Under the pieces are notes generated by a model. It did not search any database and had not been told where the DNA came from. It saw nothing but the letters and a program-made list of their open reading frames with translations. The translations under genes were made by a program, and so were the position numbers. Positions 1 to 6,245 of a stretch of 11,185 nucleotides of DNA are shown one piece after another; position 1 is the stretch's first letter; every line of letters starts with the position of its first letter. Where the stretch lies: contig JALWNF010000205.1 in assembly GCA_026995985.1 (NCBI GenBank), positions 1 through 11,185 of the forward strand, read 5' to 3'. The stretch comes from Campylobacteraceae bacterium (GTDB lineage Bacteria; Campylobacterota; Campylobacteria; Campylobacterales; Sulfurovaceae).

Positions 1-279
1 CAATATACAAGTTATGAACATACACAAATACTTAAAAGTCATAATATTCAAATCTCTATGAATGATAAGGGAAGAACTATTGATAATATTATTATTGAGA
101 GATTCTTTAGGACATTAAAACAGAACAATATTTACATTTCAGATTATCAAACAATCAAGGAACTAAAAGAGGGAATTAACGACTTTATATACAAATATAA
201 TTTTAAGAGATTTCATTCGTCTTTAAACTATAAAAAACCGATGAATATTTATCTTGATTTTATACAAAAAGTGGCATGA
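1..279 (+). CDS. IS3-family transposase (OrfB, integrase core), 3' fragment cut by window edge
   Basis: The frame is open from base 1 to the TGA at 277-279, giving 92 residues; the first ATG (58) is internal and not a real start. The fragment holds the end of an rve/DDE integrase core. GRTIDN followed by IERFFRTLK carries the conserved catalytic glutamate (residue 33 of the fragment, bases 97-99). The closing RFHSSLNYKKPMNIY block is the hallmark C-terminus of IS3-family OrfB proteins. The two catalytic aspartates and OrfA would lie to the left, outside the window, so it cannot be told whether the element is intact. The family call is firm, the subgroup unknown. Frame 1 carries further stops at 286, 304 and 310. 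Confidence 0.88.
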   Translation, partial: QYTSYEHTQILKSHNIQISMNDKGRTIDNIIIERFFRTLKQNNIYISDYQTIKELKEGINDFIYKYNFKRFHSSLNYKKPMNIYLDFIQKVA

Positions 280-312
280 TTTAGGTAGTATTTGAGGTGG
301 AAATAAATTTAG
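1..312 (+). mobile_element. Right end of an IS3-family insertion sequence (boundary approximate)
   Basis: The transposase C-terminus at 1-279 implies that the right end of the element lies shortly after it, probably between about 280 and 312, because a non-transposase reading frame begins right after the TAG at 310-312. The terminal inverted repeat cannot be verified because the left end is outside the window, and no target-site duplication can be tested. The end coordinate is an inference. Confidence 0.5.
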
Positions 313-522
313 ATTAAAAGTTTTATAGAAAAATCAGGGCATTATCGTGATTTATCAGCATCTTATAATATTGCTAGTCGATATTTTACAAGAGCTATTT
401 TAAAACCCTTGTCTGAAAAGTCAAGGTTGCAAGTTGATGCAAAAGTTCCTCATCTTGTAGACAGAACCAGTCATACTTTGTCTTCGTTAATTAAGTTAAG
501 AGAGGTTGCTTGGTTTGGCTAA
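313..522 (+). pseudogene. Orphan 3' gene remnant next to the IS end, product unknown
   Basis: Frame 1 is open from 313 to the TAA at 520-522 (69 codons) without an ATG. The peptide begins IKSFIEKSGHYRDL, continues YNIASRYFTRAIL and ends LREVAWFG. Its composition is protein-like, with mixed charged and hydrophobic helices and no low complexity, unlike the other two frames, which are stop-ridden or AT-biased. It starts immediately after the stop cluster that follows the transposase, so the simplest reading is the C-terminal part of a host gene truncated by the IS insertion. I do not recognise the family. Chance openness in a 210-base stretch is possible, so the call is moderate. Confidence 0.45.
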
Positions 523-561
523 GCATTACTCCTTTTATCTCGTATTCATGACAAATGAAGC

Positions 562-589
562 CTTTCCCATAATCTATGATTTGGGAGAG
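562..589. terminator. Hairpin between converging units, possible terminator
   Basis: CTTTCCCA (562-569), bulged T (570), AATC (571-574), loop TAT (575-577), then GATTTGGGAGAG (578-589) fold into a 12-pair stem with one G-T pair. It lies between the gene remnant ending at 522 and the DUF721 gene ending at 617 on the other strand. Neither side has a T-run, so terminator function is only suggested by position. Confidence 0.35.
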
Positions 590-616
590 TGAGGTTCACT
601 AGATGAGATTTTTAAG

Positions 617-1066
617 TTATTTTACATGCTCATTTATAGACTCTCTAATCGCTTCAAAAGCCTCTATAAGTTCCTTATCTTCACTCTCTATAGTAAACTC
701 GCCTAGTGCCATCTCTTGGTAGTGGGGAACTGTACTCTCTATCTTTTGCTCTTTTATAATGGATATATGTTTGGAGTTAAACAGAATGACCTTTTTAGCT
801 TTTATGTGTTGACACTTTTTATCTTGTTTAGTTAAAATGTCCAAAAGATTTAAGAGTAGCTCTTTTTGGTAGTTCATCTCCATTTTAAAACCAGGGTGTG
901 ATAGAGCAACAAAAAGGGTCTCATCTTTTATATATACAAAAGCAATAGCTTTTTGAAAACGTGGGTTAAGCACAGAGATAAACTTTTGGTAGCAGTAGTG
1001 GCTCTTAAGTAATTTAAACTGAGGAAGAGATTGAATATGAGAAATAATAGTATTAGCCTGTTTCAT
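617..1066 (-). CDS. DUF721 / DciA-like protein
   Basis: A 149-residue protein starting MKQANTIISH. Residues about 1-80 look like the DUF721 (DciA-like) domain: an N-terminal helix, then the strand pattern AIAFVYIKDETLFVALSHP, then a helix with NYQKELLLNLL. DciA proteins help load the replicative helicase DnaB in bacteria that lack DnaC/DnaI; that role is known for family members and only inferred here. The C-terminal 35 residues are acidic and helical. The frame stays open upstream to an ATG at 1156, but the internal ATG at 1066 is preferred: homologous N-termini look like MKxAxxIISH, and a TGCTATAAT box sits exactly 6 bases upstream of it. The gene head overlaps the opposing lipoprotein gene by 30 bases. 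Confidence 0.65.
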   Translation of the reverse strand: MKQANTIISHIQSLPQFKLLKSHYCYQKFISVLNPRFQKAIAFVYIKDETLFVALSHPGFKMEMNYQKELLLNLLDILTKQDKKCQHIKAKKVILFNSKHISIIKEQKIESTVPHYQEMALGEFTIESEDKELIEAFEAIRESINEHVK

Positions 1067-1177
1067 AAGACAATTATAGCATCTATTTGCTGTATAATAT
1101 TGGTAGGGTGTGGATATAAAGCTGACCCATATTGGGTAGAGAAGGTACCTCAACAAGAGGTACCAAAAGAGAAATAG
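1037..1177 (+). CDS. Small outer-membrane-type lipoprotein, 46 aa
   Basis: The short frame reads MRNNSISLFHK, then a hydrophobic stretch TIIASICCIILVG, then Cys25 followed by GYKADPYW and a charged, proline-containing tail ending EVPKEK. The lipobox is LVGC at residues 22-25, so cleavage before Cys25 and lipidation leave a mature peptide of only 22 residues. An AGGAAGAG Shine-Dalgarno at 1022-1029 precedes the ATG. The CGYKADPYW block recalls the CGxKGPLY block of the tiny YifL/LptM lipoproteins, which assist LptD maturation in enterobacteria; that relationship is inference from shape and motif only. The gene starts inside the DUF721 gene on the opposite strand and converges on the bactofilin gene. 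It is short enough to be missed by automated calling. Confidence 0.72.
   Translation: MRNNSISLFHKTIIASICCIILVGCGYKADPYWVEKVPQQEVPKEK
1073..1081 (-). promoter_or_regulatory. Extended -10 promoter of the DUF721 gene, predicted leaderless
   Basis: On the minus strand TGCTATAAT is a perfect extended -10 box. Only six bases (TGTCTT) separate it from the ATG at 1066, which places the expected transcription start on or next to the A of the start codon. No Shine-Dalgarno is present. The box lies inside the signal-peptide codons of the opposing lipoprotein gene. Confidence 0.6.
1144..1164. repeat. Perfect 8-bp inverted repeat in the lipoprotein 3' coding end
   Basis: GGTACCTC (1144-1151), loop AACAA, GAGGTACC (1157-1164). 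It encodes VPQQEVP of the lipoprotein tail. It stands 3 bases before the larger hairpin that covers both stop codons, so a bactofilin transcript reading through would meet it second. No T-run follows on either strand. Confidence 0.5.
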
Positions 1178-1197
1178 TATAGTTTACTACTTCTCTT
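1167..1197. terminator. Bidirectional hairpin spanning both convergent stop codons
   Basis: AAGAGAA (1167-1173) pairs with TTCTCTT (1191-1197). After one A-C mismatch, TAGTA (1175-1179) pairs with TACTA (1185-1189), leaving a 5-base loop. The stop codons of the lipoprotein (TAG 1175-1177, plus) and the bactofilin (TAG 1189-1187, minus) both sit in the inner stem. On the minus strand the 3' arm runs into CTTTT, giving a weak U-tract, so it most plausibly ends bactofilin transcripts. Confidence 0.5.
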
Positions 1198-1852
1198 CAA
1201 TTGTAGCCTCTATAACTTCAGGCTTGTTAGGCTCAACTGTTGGTGTTGGCTCTGTATACATTACCATAGAACCGATAATTCTACCACCCTCATCGGTTTT
1301 GATATTTTTAACAGAAATTTCACCATTAACAAGTCCATTTGAGCCAACTTCAAGAAGTTCAGATGCAGTTAATCTACCCTCTACACTACCATTAACTGTA
1401 ATTCGTTTACTGACTAATGAAGTAGTTTGAATTTTTCCTGTTGGTGTAATATTTATAGATGTTTCAGCTAAAACCTCTCCTTCGATTTCTCCACTTAAAA
1501 TAACTATATTGGAGTGTACCTTTTGTGTTATGAAGCCTGTTTGCATAACATTTAAGTCATTACAAGTAACATCTCCTTCAACACGTCCAGAGACAGTTAC
1601 TTTTTGGGCAATGATTGAGCCTCTTACCGTACCATTTTTCCCAATAATTACATTGTTGACTTCAATGTTTCCTATAAGGGTTCCTTCTATTTTAACACTA
1701 TCTGTTCCCCTAAGGTGCCCTTCAATAGTAATATTTTTTGAAATCTCTGTTGCAGCAGAGGTTGGTGCAACATGATTACTTTGAGTTGCTTTAGTTGATG
1801 TATTTATAGGTGCTTTTCTCTCTTTATCTTTTCCTTTTGCAAAAAATGCCAT
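1187..1852 (-). CDS. Bactofilin (polymer-forming cytoskeletal protein)
   Basis: A 221-residue protein. Residues about 1-40 form a polar, basic and Thr/Ser-rich disordered head starting MAFFAKGKDK. Residues about 41-199 are a right-handed beta-helix of about ten rungs, shown by recurring IEG-x-x-x-G and VSGRVEGDV / VNGSVEGRL patterns spaced 17-18 residues apart. A proline- and glutamate-rich tail (200-221) follows. Bactofilins polymerise without nucleotide and organise cell-shape or envelope enzymes; Helicobacter CcmA is the well-known relative. This one is longer than the usual 120-190 residues because the helix is extended. The typical M23 peptidase neighbour is not in the window. GGAGAAG (1857-1863) is the ribosome binding site. 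Confidence 0.9.
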   Translation of the reverse strand: MAFFAKGKDKERKAPINTSTKATQSNHVAPTSAATEISKNITIEGHLRGTDSVKIEGTLIGNIEVNNVIIGKNGTVRGSIIAQKVTVSGRVEGDVTCNDLNVMQTGFITQKVHSNIVILSGEIEGEVLAETSINITPTGKIQTTSLVSKRITVNGSVEGRLTASELLEVGSNGLVNGEISVKNIKTDEGGRIIGSMVMYTEPTPTVEPNKPEVIEATIEEK

Positions 1853-1871
1853 TTTTCTTCTCCATTTTTAT

Positions 1872-1877
1872 ATTATA
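1872..1877 (-). promoter_or_regulatory. Candidate -10 box of the bactofilin gene
   Basis: TATAAT on the minus strand, 19 bases upstream of the ATG, leaving a leader of roughly 13 bases that includes the GGAGAAG ribosome binding site. No -35 element is evident. The upstream DNA to about 2040 is nearly pure A/T. Confidence 0.45.
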
Positions 1878-2066
1878 CTTATTTATATAGTAACAAAATG
1901 ATACTTATATATTTAGTTGTTAGAACTATTCCTTTTCAACATTAATTAAATTATTATATTTAAATAGTATTAATTTCTAATTTTATGTTTAATTGTGTTA
2001 AATTTTTATAGTTTTTTTATTTTAAAAAGGCTAAGAAATTGTTTCTCTATTTAAATAAAAACTAAA

Positions 2067-2072
2067 TATAAT
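2067..2072 (+). promoter_or_regulatory. -10 box of nadB, predicted leaderless
   Basis: TATAAT is followed by six bases (AAACTT) and then the nadB ATG at 2079, the same spacing as at the DUF721 gene. Transcription would start at the ATG itself, and no Shine-Dalgarno is present. A small dyad AGAAA-TTG-TTTCT lies at 2035-2047, over the -35 region, and could be an operator; that is speculative. Confidence 0.55.
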
Positions 2073-2078
2073 AAACTT

Positions 2079-3527
2079 ATGAAAAAATATGACGTACTAA
2101 TTATAGGGGCAGGAATAGCAGGACTCTATGCAGCGATGAATATTCCTAAAACAAAAAAAGTTTTAGTTGTATGTAAAGATATTCCATGGGAGTGTAATAC
2201 ATTTTATGCACAGGGTGGAATGGTTACAGCACTTAATGAGGCAGATATACCTCTTCATGTAGAAGATACATTAGTAGCAGGGGCATATCATAACAATAAA
2301 GAGGCTGTAGAGATTATGTCTCGTACCTCTCTAGAGACAACAAAAGATATTATTGAGCGTGGTATGAAGTTTGATAGAGATGAGGAGGGGAATATACTTT
2401 ATACAAAAGAGGCAGCACACTCAGCAGAGAGGATTGTTCATGCAGGGGGTGATGCTACTGGTCGATATATGCACTACTTTATGATGGTTCAAAATCAACA
2501 TCAACTTCAAAGAAATACTTTAGTGTATGATTTACTTATTGAAGATGGTCGCTGTTATGGAGTAAATGCTTTAGTTAACTATCGTCATGAGACTATTCTT
2601 GCCAATGATGTAATTATTGCCTCTGGTGGAGTAGGTTCACTCTATGAGTACAATACCAATTCTCGTACAGTCTCTGCTGATATTCATGGTATCTGCGTTG
2701 AAAAAGGGATAGAGTTAGAGAATATGGAGATGATGCAGTTTCACCCAACGGTATTTGTAAAGACTCCATTTGCTAGAAAGTTGTTATTAACCGAAGCACT
2801 AAGAGGTGAAGGTGCATGGGTAGTCTCAGAAGATGGACGACGATTTCTGTTTGACTATGATGAGAGAGGAGAGTTAGCAAGTCGTGACATTGTAAGTAGG
2901 GCTATCTTTGATCATAAGCGAAAAACAGGGCAAGAGGTCTATTTGGACTTCTCTATGTTTGAAGAGGAGTGGTTTCATAAGCGTTTCCCTAATATTACAA
3001 AGACTTTTGAAGCAATAGGGTACAAATTCCCACAAGACAGAATTCCTATCTCTCCAGCATTTCACTACGCTGTAGGTGGAATTAAGTGTGACACCAATGG
3101 GTGTGTAGAGGGTATTGATGGACTCTATGTGATTGGAGAAGCCTCCTCTACAGGAGTACATGGAGCAAACCGTTTAGCATCAAATTCACTACTTGAAGGA
3201 GTTGTTTTTGCAAAAAGAGCAGTAGAGCATCTTCTCTCTAAAGAGAGCATAGAGGTAAAGGTTCCTATATTTGATAAAGAGTACAACAATATTGTTCACC
3301 ATGAAAAGGATAAAGTCTATAAACGGCGTTTACGAAAAATTATGTGGGAAGATATGGGGATTATTCGAACTAAAAAGGGGCTACTAAAGGCTAAAAATGC
3401 TATTTATGATATGAAAAATCGAGATATTGGGCGACTTTTAGAGCTTAGGCTCAATACAGCTTCAGCTATTGTAGAGGCTGCACTAAAGCGTAAAAATAGT
3501 TTGGGGACACACTATATTGAGTCTTAA
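2079..3527 (+). CDS. nadB: L-aspartate oxidase
   Basis: A 482-residue flavoprotein that oxidises L-aspartate to iminoaspartate, which NadA joins with dihydroxyacetone phosphate to give quinolinate in de novo NAD synthesis. The FAD-binding motif GAGIAG is at 10-15 and YAQGG at 43-47. The capping-domain block KEAAHSAERIVHAGGDATGR (110-129) carries Glu111, matching the substrate-selecting Glu121 of E. coli NadB, which distinguishes it from fumarate reductase and succinate dehydrogenase flavoproteins. QFHPT (220-224), TEALRGEG (238-245), SRDIVSRAI (268-276), His329 and Arg365 in GANRLASNS supply the remaining active-site positions. The C-terminal helical domain is shorter than in E. coli (about 540 residues). 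Cytoplasmic. It overlaps the next gene by 11 bases, so the two are probably co-transcribed. nadA and nadC are not in the window. Confidence 0.93.
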   Translation: MKKYDVLIIGAGIAGLYAAMNIPKTKKVLVVCKDIPWECNTFYAQGGMVTALNEADIPLHVEDTLVAGAYHNNKEAVEIMSRTSLETTKDIIERGMKFDRDEEGNILYTKEAAHSAERIVHAGGDATGRYMHYFMMVQNQHQLQRNTLVYDLLIEDGRCYGVNALVNYRHETILANDVIIASGGVGSLYEYNTNSRTVSADIHGICVEKGIELENMEMMQFHPTVFVKTPFARKLLLTEALRGEGAWVVSEDGRRFLFDYDERGELASRDIVSRAIFDHKRKTGQEVYLDFSMFEEEWFHKRFPNITKTFEAIGYKFPQDRIPISPAFHYAVGGIKCDTNGCVEGIDGLYVIGEASSTGVHGANRLASNSLLEGVVFAKRAVEHLLSKESIEVKVPIFDKEYNNIVHHEKDKVYKRRLRKIMWEDMGIIRTKKGLLKAKNAIYDMKNRDIGRLLELRLNTASAIVEAALKRKNSLGTHYIES

Positions 3528-4572
3528 AAATATAATACTTCTACTACTTATATCTTTTATGATCTCTTGTACTGCTCCACAATCTGTAGCAAAATCTCCT
3601 AGAGTAGAGCAACTTCCACCACACCCCTCTGTTGAGGTGAGAAGACCACAAGTAGACTATCCCTCTTTAGGTAGACCCATATCTATACCCATTACTATAG
3701 AGCCTATTGTAACACCAAGAACACCTCCAATTAGAAGGCAAGTGCCAAAGCATGGTATAACAGAAGTTATTGCAAAGTTTAAACTTCCAAATCGTGTTAG
3801 AGAGTCATCAGGGCTTATTAAAGTTGACAATAGACTCTGGACACTCAATGACAGTGGAAATAGAGCAGAACTCTATCAAATAAGCCAAAGAGATGGTCAT
3901 ATTATAAAAAGATTAAAGATTAAAAATGCAAGAAATAGAGATTGGGAAGATATTGCTTTTGATGAGAGTTATGTCTATATAGGAGATTTTGGTAACAACA
4001 AAGGAAATCGTAGAGATTTAAAGATATATAAGATTCCTCGTACAGCCCTAAGAACACAAAATAGTGTTCGTGCAGAAGTTATATCATTTCGTTATAGTGA
4101 CCAAAAAGATTTTAAATCAAAACCTCACAGCAACAACTACGATTGTGAGGCTATGGTTGCTCACCATGGTAAGCTTTACCTATTTTCAAAGAATTGGCAA
4201 GATAATAGAACTAGGCTATATGAGTTAAGTACCCATTCAGGAAAACATGTGGCAAAGTATATTGCCACTTTCAATACTAAAGGTATGGTAACAGGAGCTA
4301 CAATAAATGAGGAGTTAGGTATATTGTTGCTTACTACATACTCATCTTTATTAGATGTAAATGTATGGGCATTTACTAACTATAGTGGAGGTAACTTCTT
4401 TAGTGGAGACCATAAAAGACTTCATCTAAAAGAACCTCTTACTTCACAAGTAGAGGGTATAACCTTTAAAGATAACTATAAAGCCTATATGAGTAGTGAA
4501 GCATTTCATAAATATATTTTTAGCTTTGACTCTATGCTTTATGAGTTAGATTTTGCTAGTGAGTTTGAGTAA
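3517..4572 (+). CDS. Lipoprotein with predicted beta-propeller, function unknown
   Basis: The start is TTG at 3517, inside the end of nadB, with GGGGA (3503-3507) as a possible ribosome binding site. No earlier ATG gives a signal peptide. Residues 1-17 (MSLKNIILLLLISFMIS) are a lipoprotein signal and Cys18 is the probable lipidation site, although the lipobox residue at -3 is Met, which is uncommon. Residues 19-80 are a proline-rich linker. Residues about 81-351 resemble a family of extracellular beta-propeller proteins common in Bacteroidota and Campylobacterota, with RESSGL (95-100), LNDSG (110-114), DWEDIA (142-147) and GDFGNN (156-161). The acidic loops could bind a metal. No catalytic function can be assigned. 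The tie to nadB looks operonic rather than functional. Confidence 0.75.
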   Translation: MSLKNIILLLLISFMISCTAPQSVAKSPRVEQLPPHPSVEVRRPQVDYPSLGRPISIPITIEPIVTPRTPPIRRQVPKHGITEVIAKFKLPNRVRESSGLIKVDNRLWTLNDSGNRAELYQISQRDGHIIKRLKIKNARNRDWEDIAFDESYVYIGDFGNNKGNRRDLKIYKIPRTALRTQNSVRAEVISFRYSDQKDFKSKPHSNNYDCEAMVAHHGKLYLFSKNWQDNRTRLYELSTHSGKHVAKYIATFNTKGMVTGATINEELGILLLTTYSSLLDVNVWAFTNYSGGNFFSGDHKRLHLKEPLTSQVEGITFKDNYKAYMSSEAFHKYIFSFDSMLYELDFASEFE

Positions 4573-4603
4573 AATATATAAATAAGATAAAAATAATAGA
4601 AAA

Positions 4604-4630
4604 AGAGTATAGTATCTCTCCAAGATTTTT
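4604..4630 (+). terminator. Weak candidate terminator after the propeller lipoprotein
   Basis: AGAGTA (4604-4609), loop TAG, TA, a bulged T, then CTCT (to 4619) form a short stem, followed after a few bases by a run of six T (4625-4630). It is in the right place to separate this unit from nhaD, but the stem is short. Confidence 0.3.
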
Positions 4631-4641
4631 TACTTTTTAAC

Positions 4642-4647
4642 TATAAT
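4642..4647 (+). promoter_or_regulatory. -10 box of nhaD
   Basis: TATAAT lies 53 bases before the ATG, in a T-rich context with no clear -35. It would give a leader of about 47 bases that carries a small hairpin, TAAGAC (4666-4671) pairing with GTCTTA (4679-4684) across a 7-base loop, and the ribosome binding site GGAG at 4692-4695. Confidence 0.5.
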
Positions 4648-4700
4648 TAGAACAAATTAAAAATATAAGACAATTTAAGTCTTAAACTATTGGAGTTAAT

Positions 4701-6020
4701 ATGCACGATTTAAATTTAGCGACCACATGGGTCGGATGGGTATCATTGGTAATCTTTGTTGTTGGGTACTATTTTATCGCAACTGAAGATAAGTATCACA
4801 TCAATAAAGCAAAACCTGCACTTTTAGCAGGTACAGGTATATTTATGCTTATTGGTCTCTACTTTACCATAAATGGATTAGATGGAGAGATTTTAGAGCA
4901 TGAGGTAAACCACTTAATTGTAGAGATTTCAGGAATTTTCTTCTTTTTGCTTGTTGCTATGACATATATTGAGGCTATGATTGACCGTGGAGTCTTTTCT
5001 GCTCTTCGTTATAGATTAGTCTCAAGAGGCTATAGCTATAGTAAACTCTTTTGGGTTACAGGTCTGTTAGCATTTTTTATCTCACCAATTGCTGACAACT
5101 TAACAACTGCACTTATTCTTTCAACTGTACTTTTAACAATTGATAAAGATAATAGAGACTTTTTAGTACCATCTGCTATAAACATTGTTGTAGCTGCAAA
5201 TGCAGGTGGTGCTTGGTCTCCATTTGGTGACATTACAACACTTATGGTATGGGTAGATGGACGAGCAGAGTTTACAGAGTTTCTATTTTTATTTCCTGCT
5301 GCCTTTTTAGGTTGGGGTGTAACGGCATTCTTATTGAGTAGATTTATTCCAAAGGGGACTCCTCCATTTAATGTAGAAGAGGAACCAGCAGAGATTTTAG
5401 AGGGTGGTAAAGTGATTATGGGGCTTTTTGGTCTTACTATCTTCTTTGCAATAGTATCTCATCAAGTACTACACCTACCTGCTATGTGGGGTATGCTATT
5501 TGGTTTAGCAATACTAAAAGTTTATGTTTATCGATTAAATACAAGCTCTTCCCCTACTCAAGTTAATGTCTTTTCATGGATAGCAAAAGTAGAGAACGAT
5601 ACACTTCTATTTTTCTTTGGTATCTTAGCAGCTGTTGGTGGGCTTCACTTTTTAGGTTTCTTAGAGTACTTTACAGCACTATATGATAGTTTTGGTGCAA
5701 CTGTTATGAATATTGGAGTAGGGTTCCTCTCTGCTATTGTAGACAATGTTCCTGTTATGTCGGCTGTACTAAAAGCAAATCCTAACATGGGAGAGAGTGC
5801 AATGGCAGTCCAAGAGCAGTGGATGCTTGTAACCATGACAGCAGGTATTGGAGGAAGTTTAATCTCATTTGGTTCTGCTGCTGGTGTTGGAGTTATGGGT
5901 AAAATGCATGGTATCTATACATTCTCATCTCATATAAAACTAGCATGGACAGTACTTGCAGGATACATTGTATCGGTTACTGTTTGGTATGTGCAGTTTG
6001 ACCTTTTACATATTGGATAG
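4701..6020 (+). CDS. nhaD: Na+/H+ antiporter, NhaD type
   Basis: A 439-residue inner-membrane protein with about a dozen hydrophobic segments. It exports Na+ (or Li+) in exchange for protons and supports pH and salt homeostasis. The ion-transporter signature SPIADNLTTALI (128-139) and the following NAGGAWSPFGDITTLMVW (167-184) match NhaD. The pseudo-symmetric second half has the related block DNVPVMSAVL beginning at Asp348. The polar Asp, Asn and Thr residues of these broken-helix motifs are the expected ion-binding positions. Length is normal for the family in marine and epsilon-type bacteria, whose members often live at high salt. GGAG 5 bases before the ATG fixes the start. It appears monocistronic: it has its own promoter and is followed by a GC-rich inverted repeat and a separate guaA promoter. 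Confidence 0.92.
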   Translation: MHDLNLATTWVGWVSLVIFVVGYYFIATEDKYHINKAKPALLAGTGIFMLIGLYFTINGLDGEILEHEVNHLIVEISGIFFFLLVAMTYIEAMIDRGVFSALRYRLVSRGYSYSKLFWVTGLLAFFISPIADNLTTALILSTVLLTIDKDNRDFLVPSAINIVVAANAGGAWSPFGDITTLMVWVDGRAEFTEFLFLFPAAFLGWGVTAFLLSRFIPKGTPPFNVEEEPAEILEGGKVIMGLFGLTIFFAIVSHQVLHLPAMWGMLFGLAILKVYVYRLNTSSSPTQVNVFSWIAKVENDTLLFFFGILAAVGGLHFLGFLEYFTALYDSFGATVMNIGVGFLSAIVDNVPVMSAVLKANPNMGESAMAVQEQWMLVTMTAGIGGSLISFGSAAGVGVMGKMHGIYTFSSHIKLAWTVLAGYIVSVTVWYVQFDLLHIG

Positions 6021-6065
6021 TCTTTTGTAGGTTAGATTGCTATTGTACCAATAGAATATTTATGT

Positions 6066-6141
6066 GGCAGACATGTGGGTCGCCCCTACGGGTTATTCGT
6101 TAAAAATTTAACAACATGTAGGGGCGACCTCTGTGTCTGCC
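6066..6141. repeat. GC-rich imperfect inverted repeat, MITE/REP-like element
   Basis: Left arm 6066-6089 and right arm 6118-6141 are 24-base inverted copies matching at 20 positions. The outer 8 bases (GGCAGACA) and inner 12 bases (GGTCGCCCCTAC) match exactly, and all four differences are clustered between them. The 28-base centre is AT-rich and contains its own small dyad, GTTAAA-AA-TTTAAC (6099-6112). The arms stand out sharply in base composition from the surrounding AT-rich DNA. This architecture fits a short non-autonomous palindromic repeat (MITE or REP-like). Arms with GTAGGGGCGACC-type sequence recur in many bacterial genomes as I recall them, but copy number here cannot be checked. 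No clear target duplication is seen. Confidence 0.65.
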
Positions 6142-6201
6142 CCCCTCATTCATAATGTCAATCAATTCTTAATCCTAATACCCCTCTCATAAAAAACAGA
6201 G

Positions 6202-6207
6202 TATAAT
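6202..6207 (+). promoter_or_regulatory. -10 box of guaA
   Basis: TATAAT lies 38 bases before the guaA ATG, giving a leader of about 32 bases with AAGGAA (6232-6237) as ribosome binding site. There is no room for a guanine-sensing riboswitch between the predicted start site and the gene. Confidence 0.5.
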
Positions 6208-6245
6208 TCCACAAAAAAATATCTACACATCAAGGAACATAATTA

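Noticed and set aside
1067..1156. Upstream extension of the DUF721 frame to an ATG at 1156 (30 extra residues)
   Set aside because: The extra residues are the antisense of the lipoprotein signal sequence, lack a ribosome binding site, and do not resemble DUF721 N-termini; the start at 1066 has a matching promoter.
1224..1775. Plus-strand open frames opposite the bactofilin gene
   Set aside because: They are antisense shadows of the repetitive beta-helix codons; their composition mirrors the bactofilin repeats.
1988..2002. TTTAA-N5-TTAAA dyad in the nadB upstream region as a NadR-like operator
   Set aside because: Only half of it resembles the enterobacterial NadR box and the surrounding DNA is almost pure A/T, so such dyads are expected by chance.
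2079..3527. Reading nadB as a fumarate reductase or succinate dehydrogenase flavoprotein
   Set aside because: Glu111 in the KEAAHS block, the length and the lack of neighbouring iron-sulphur or membrane subunits favour L-aspartate oxidase.
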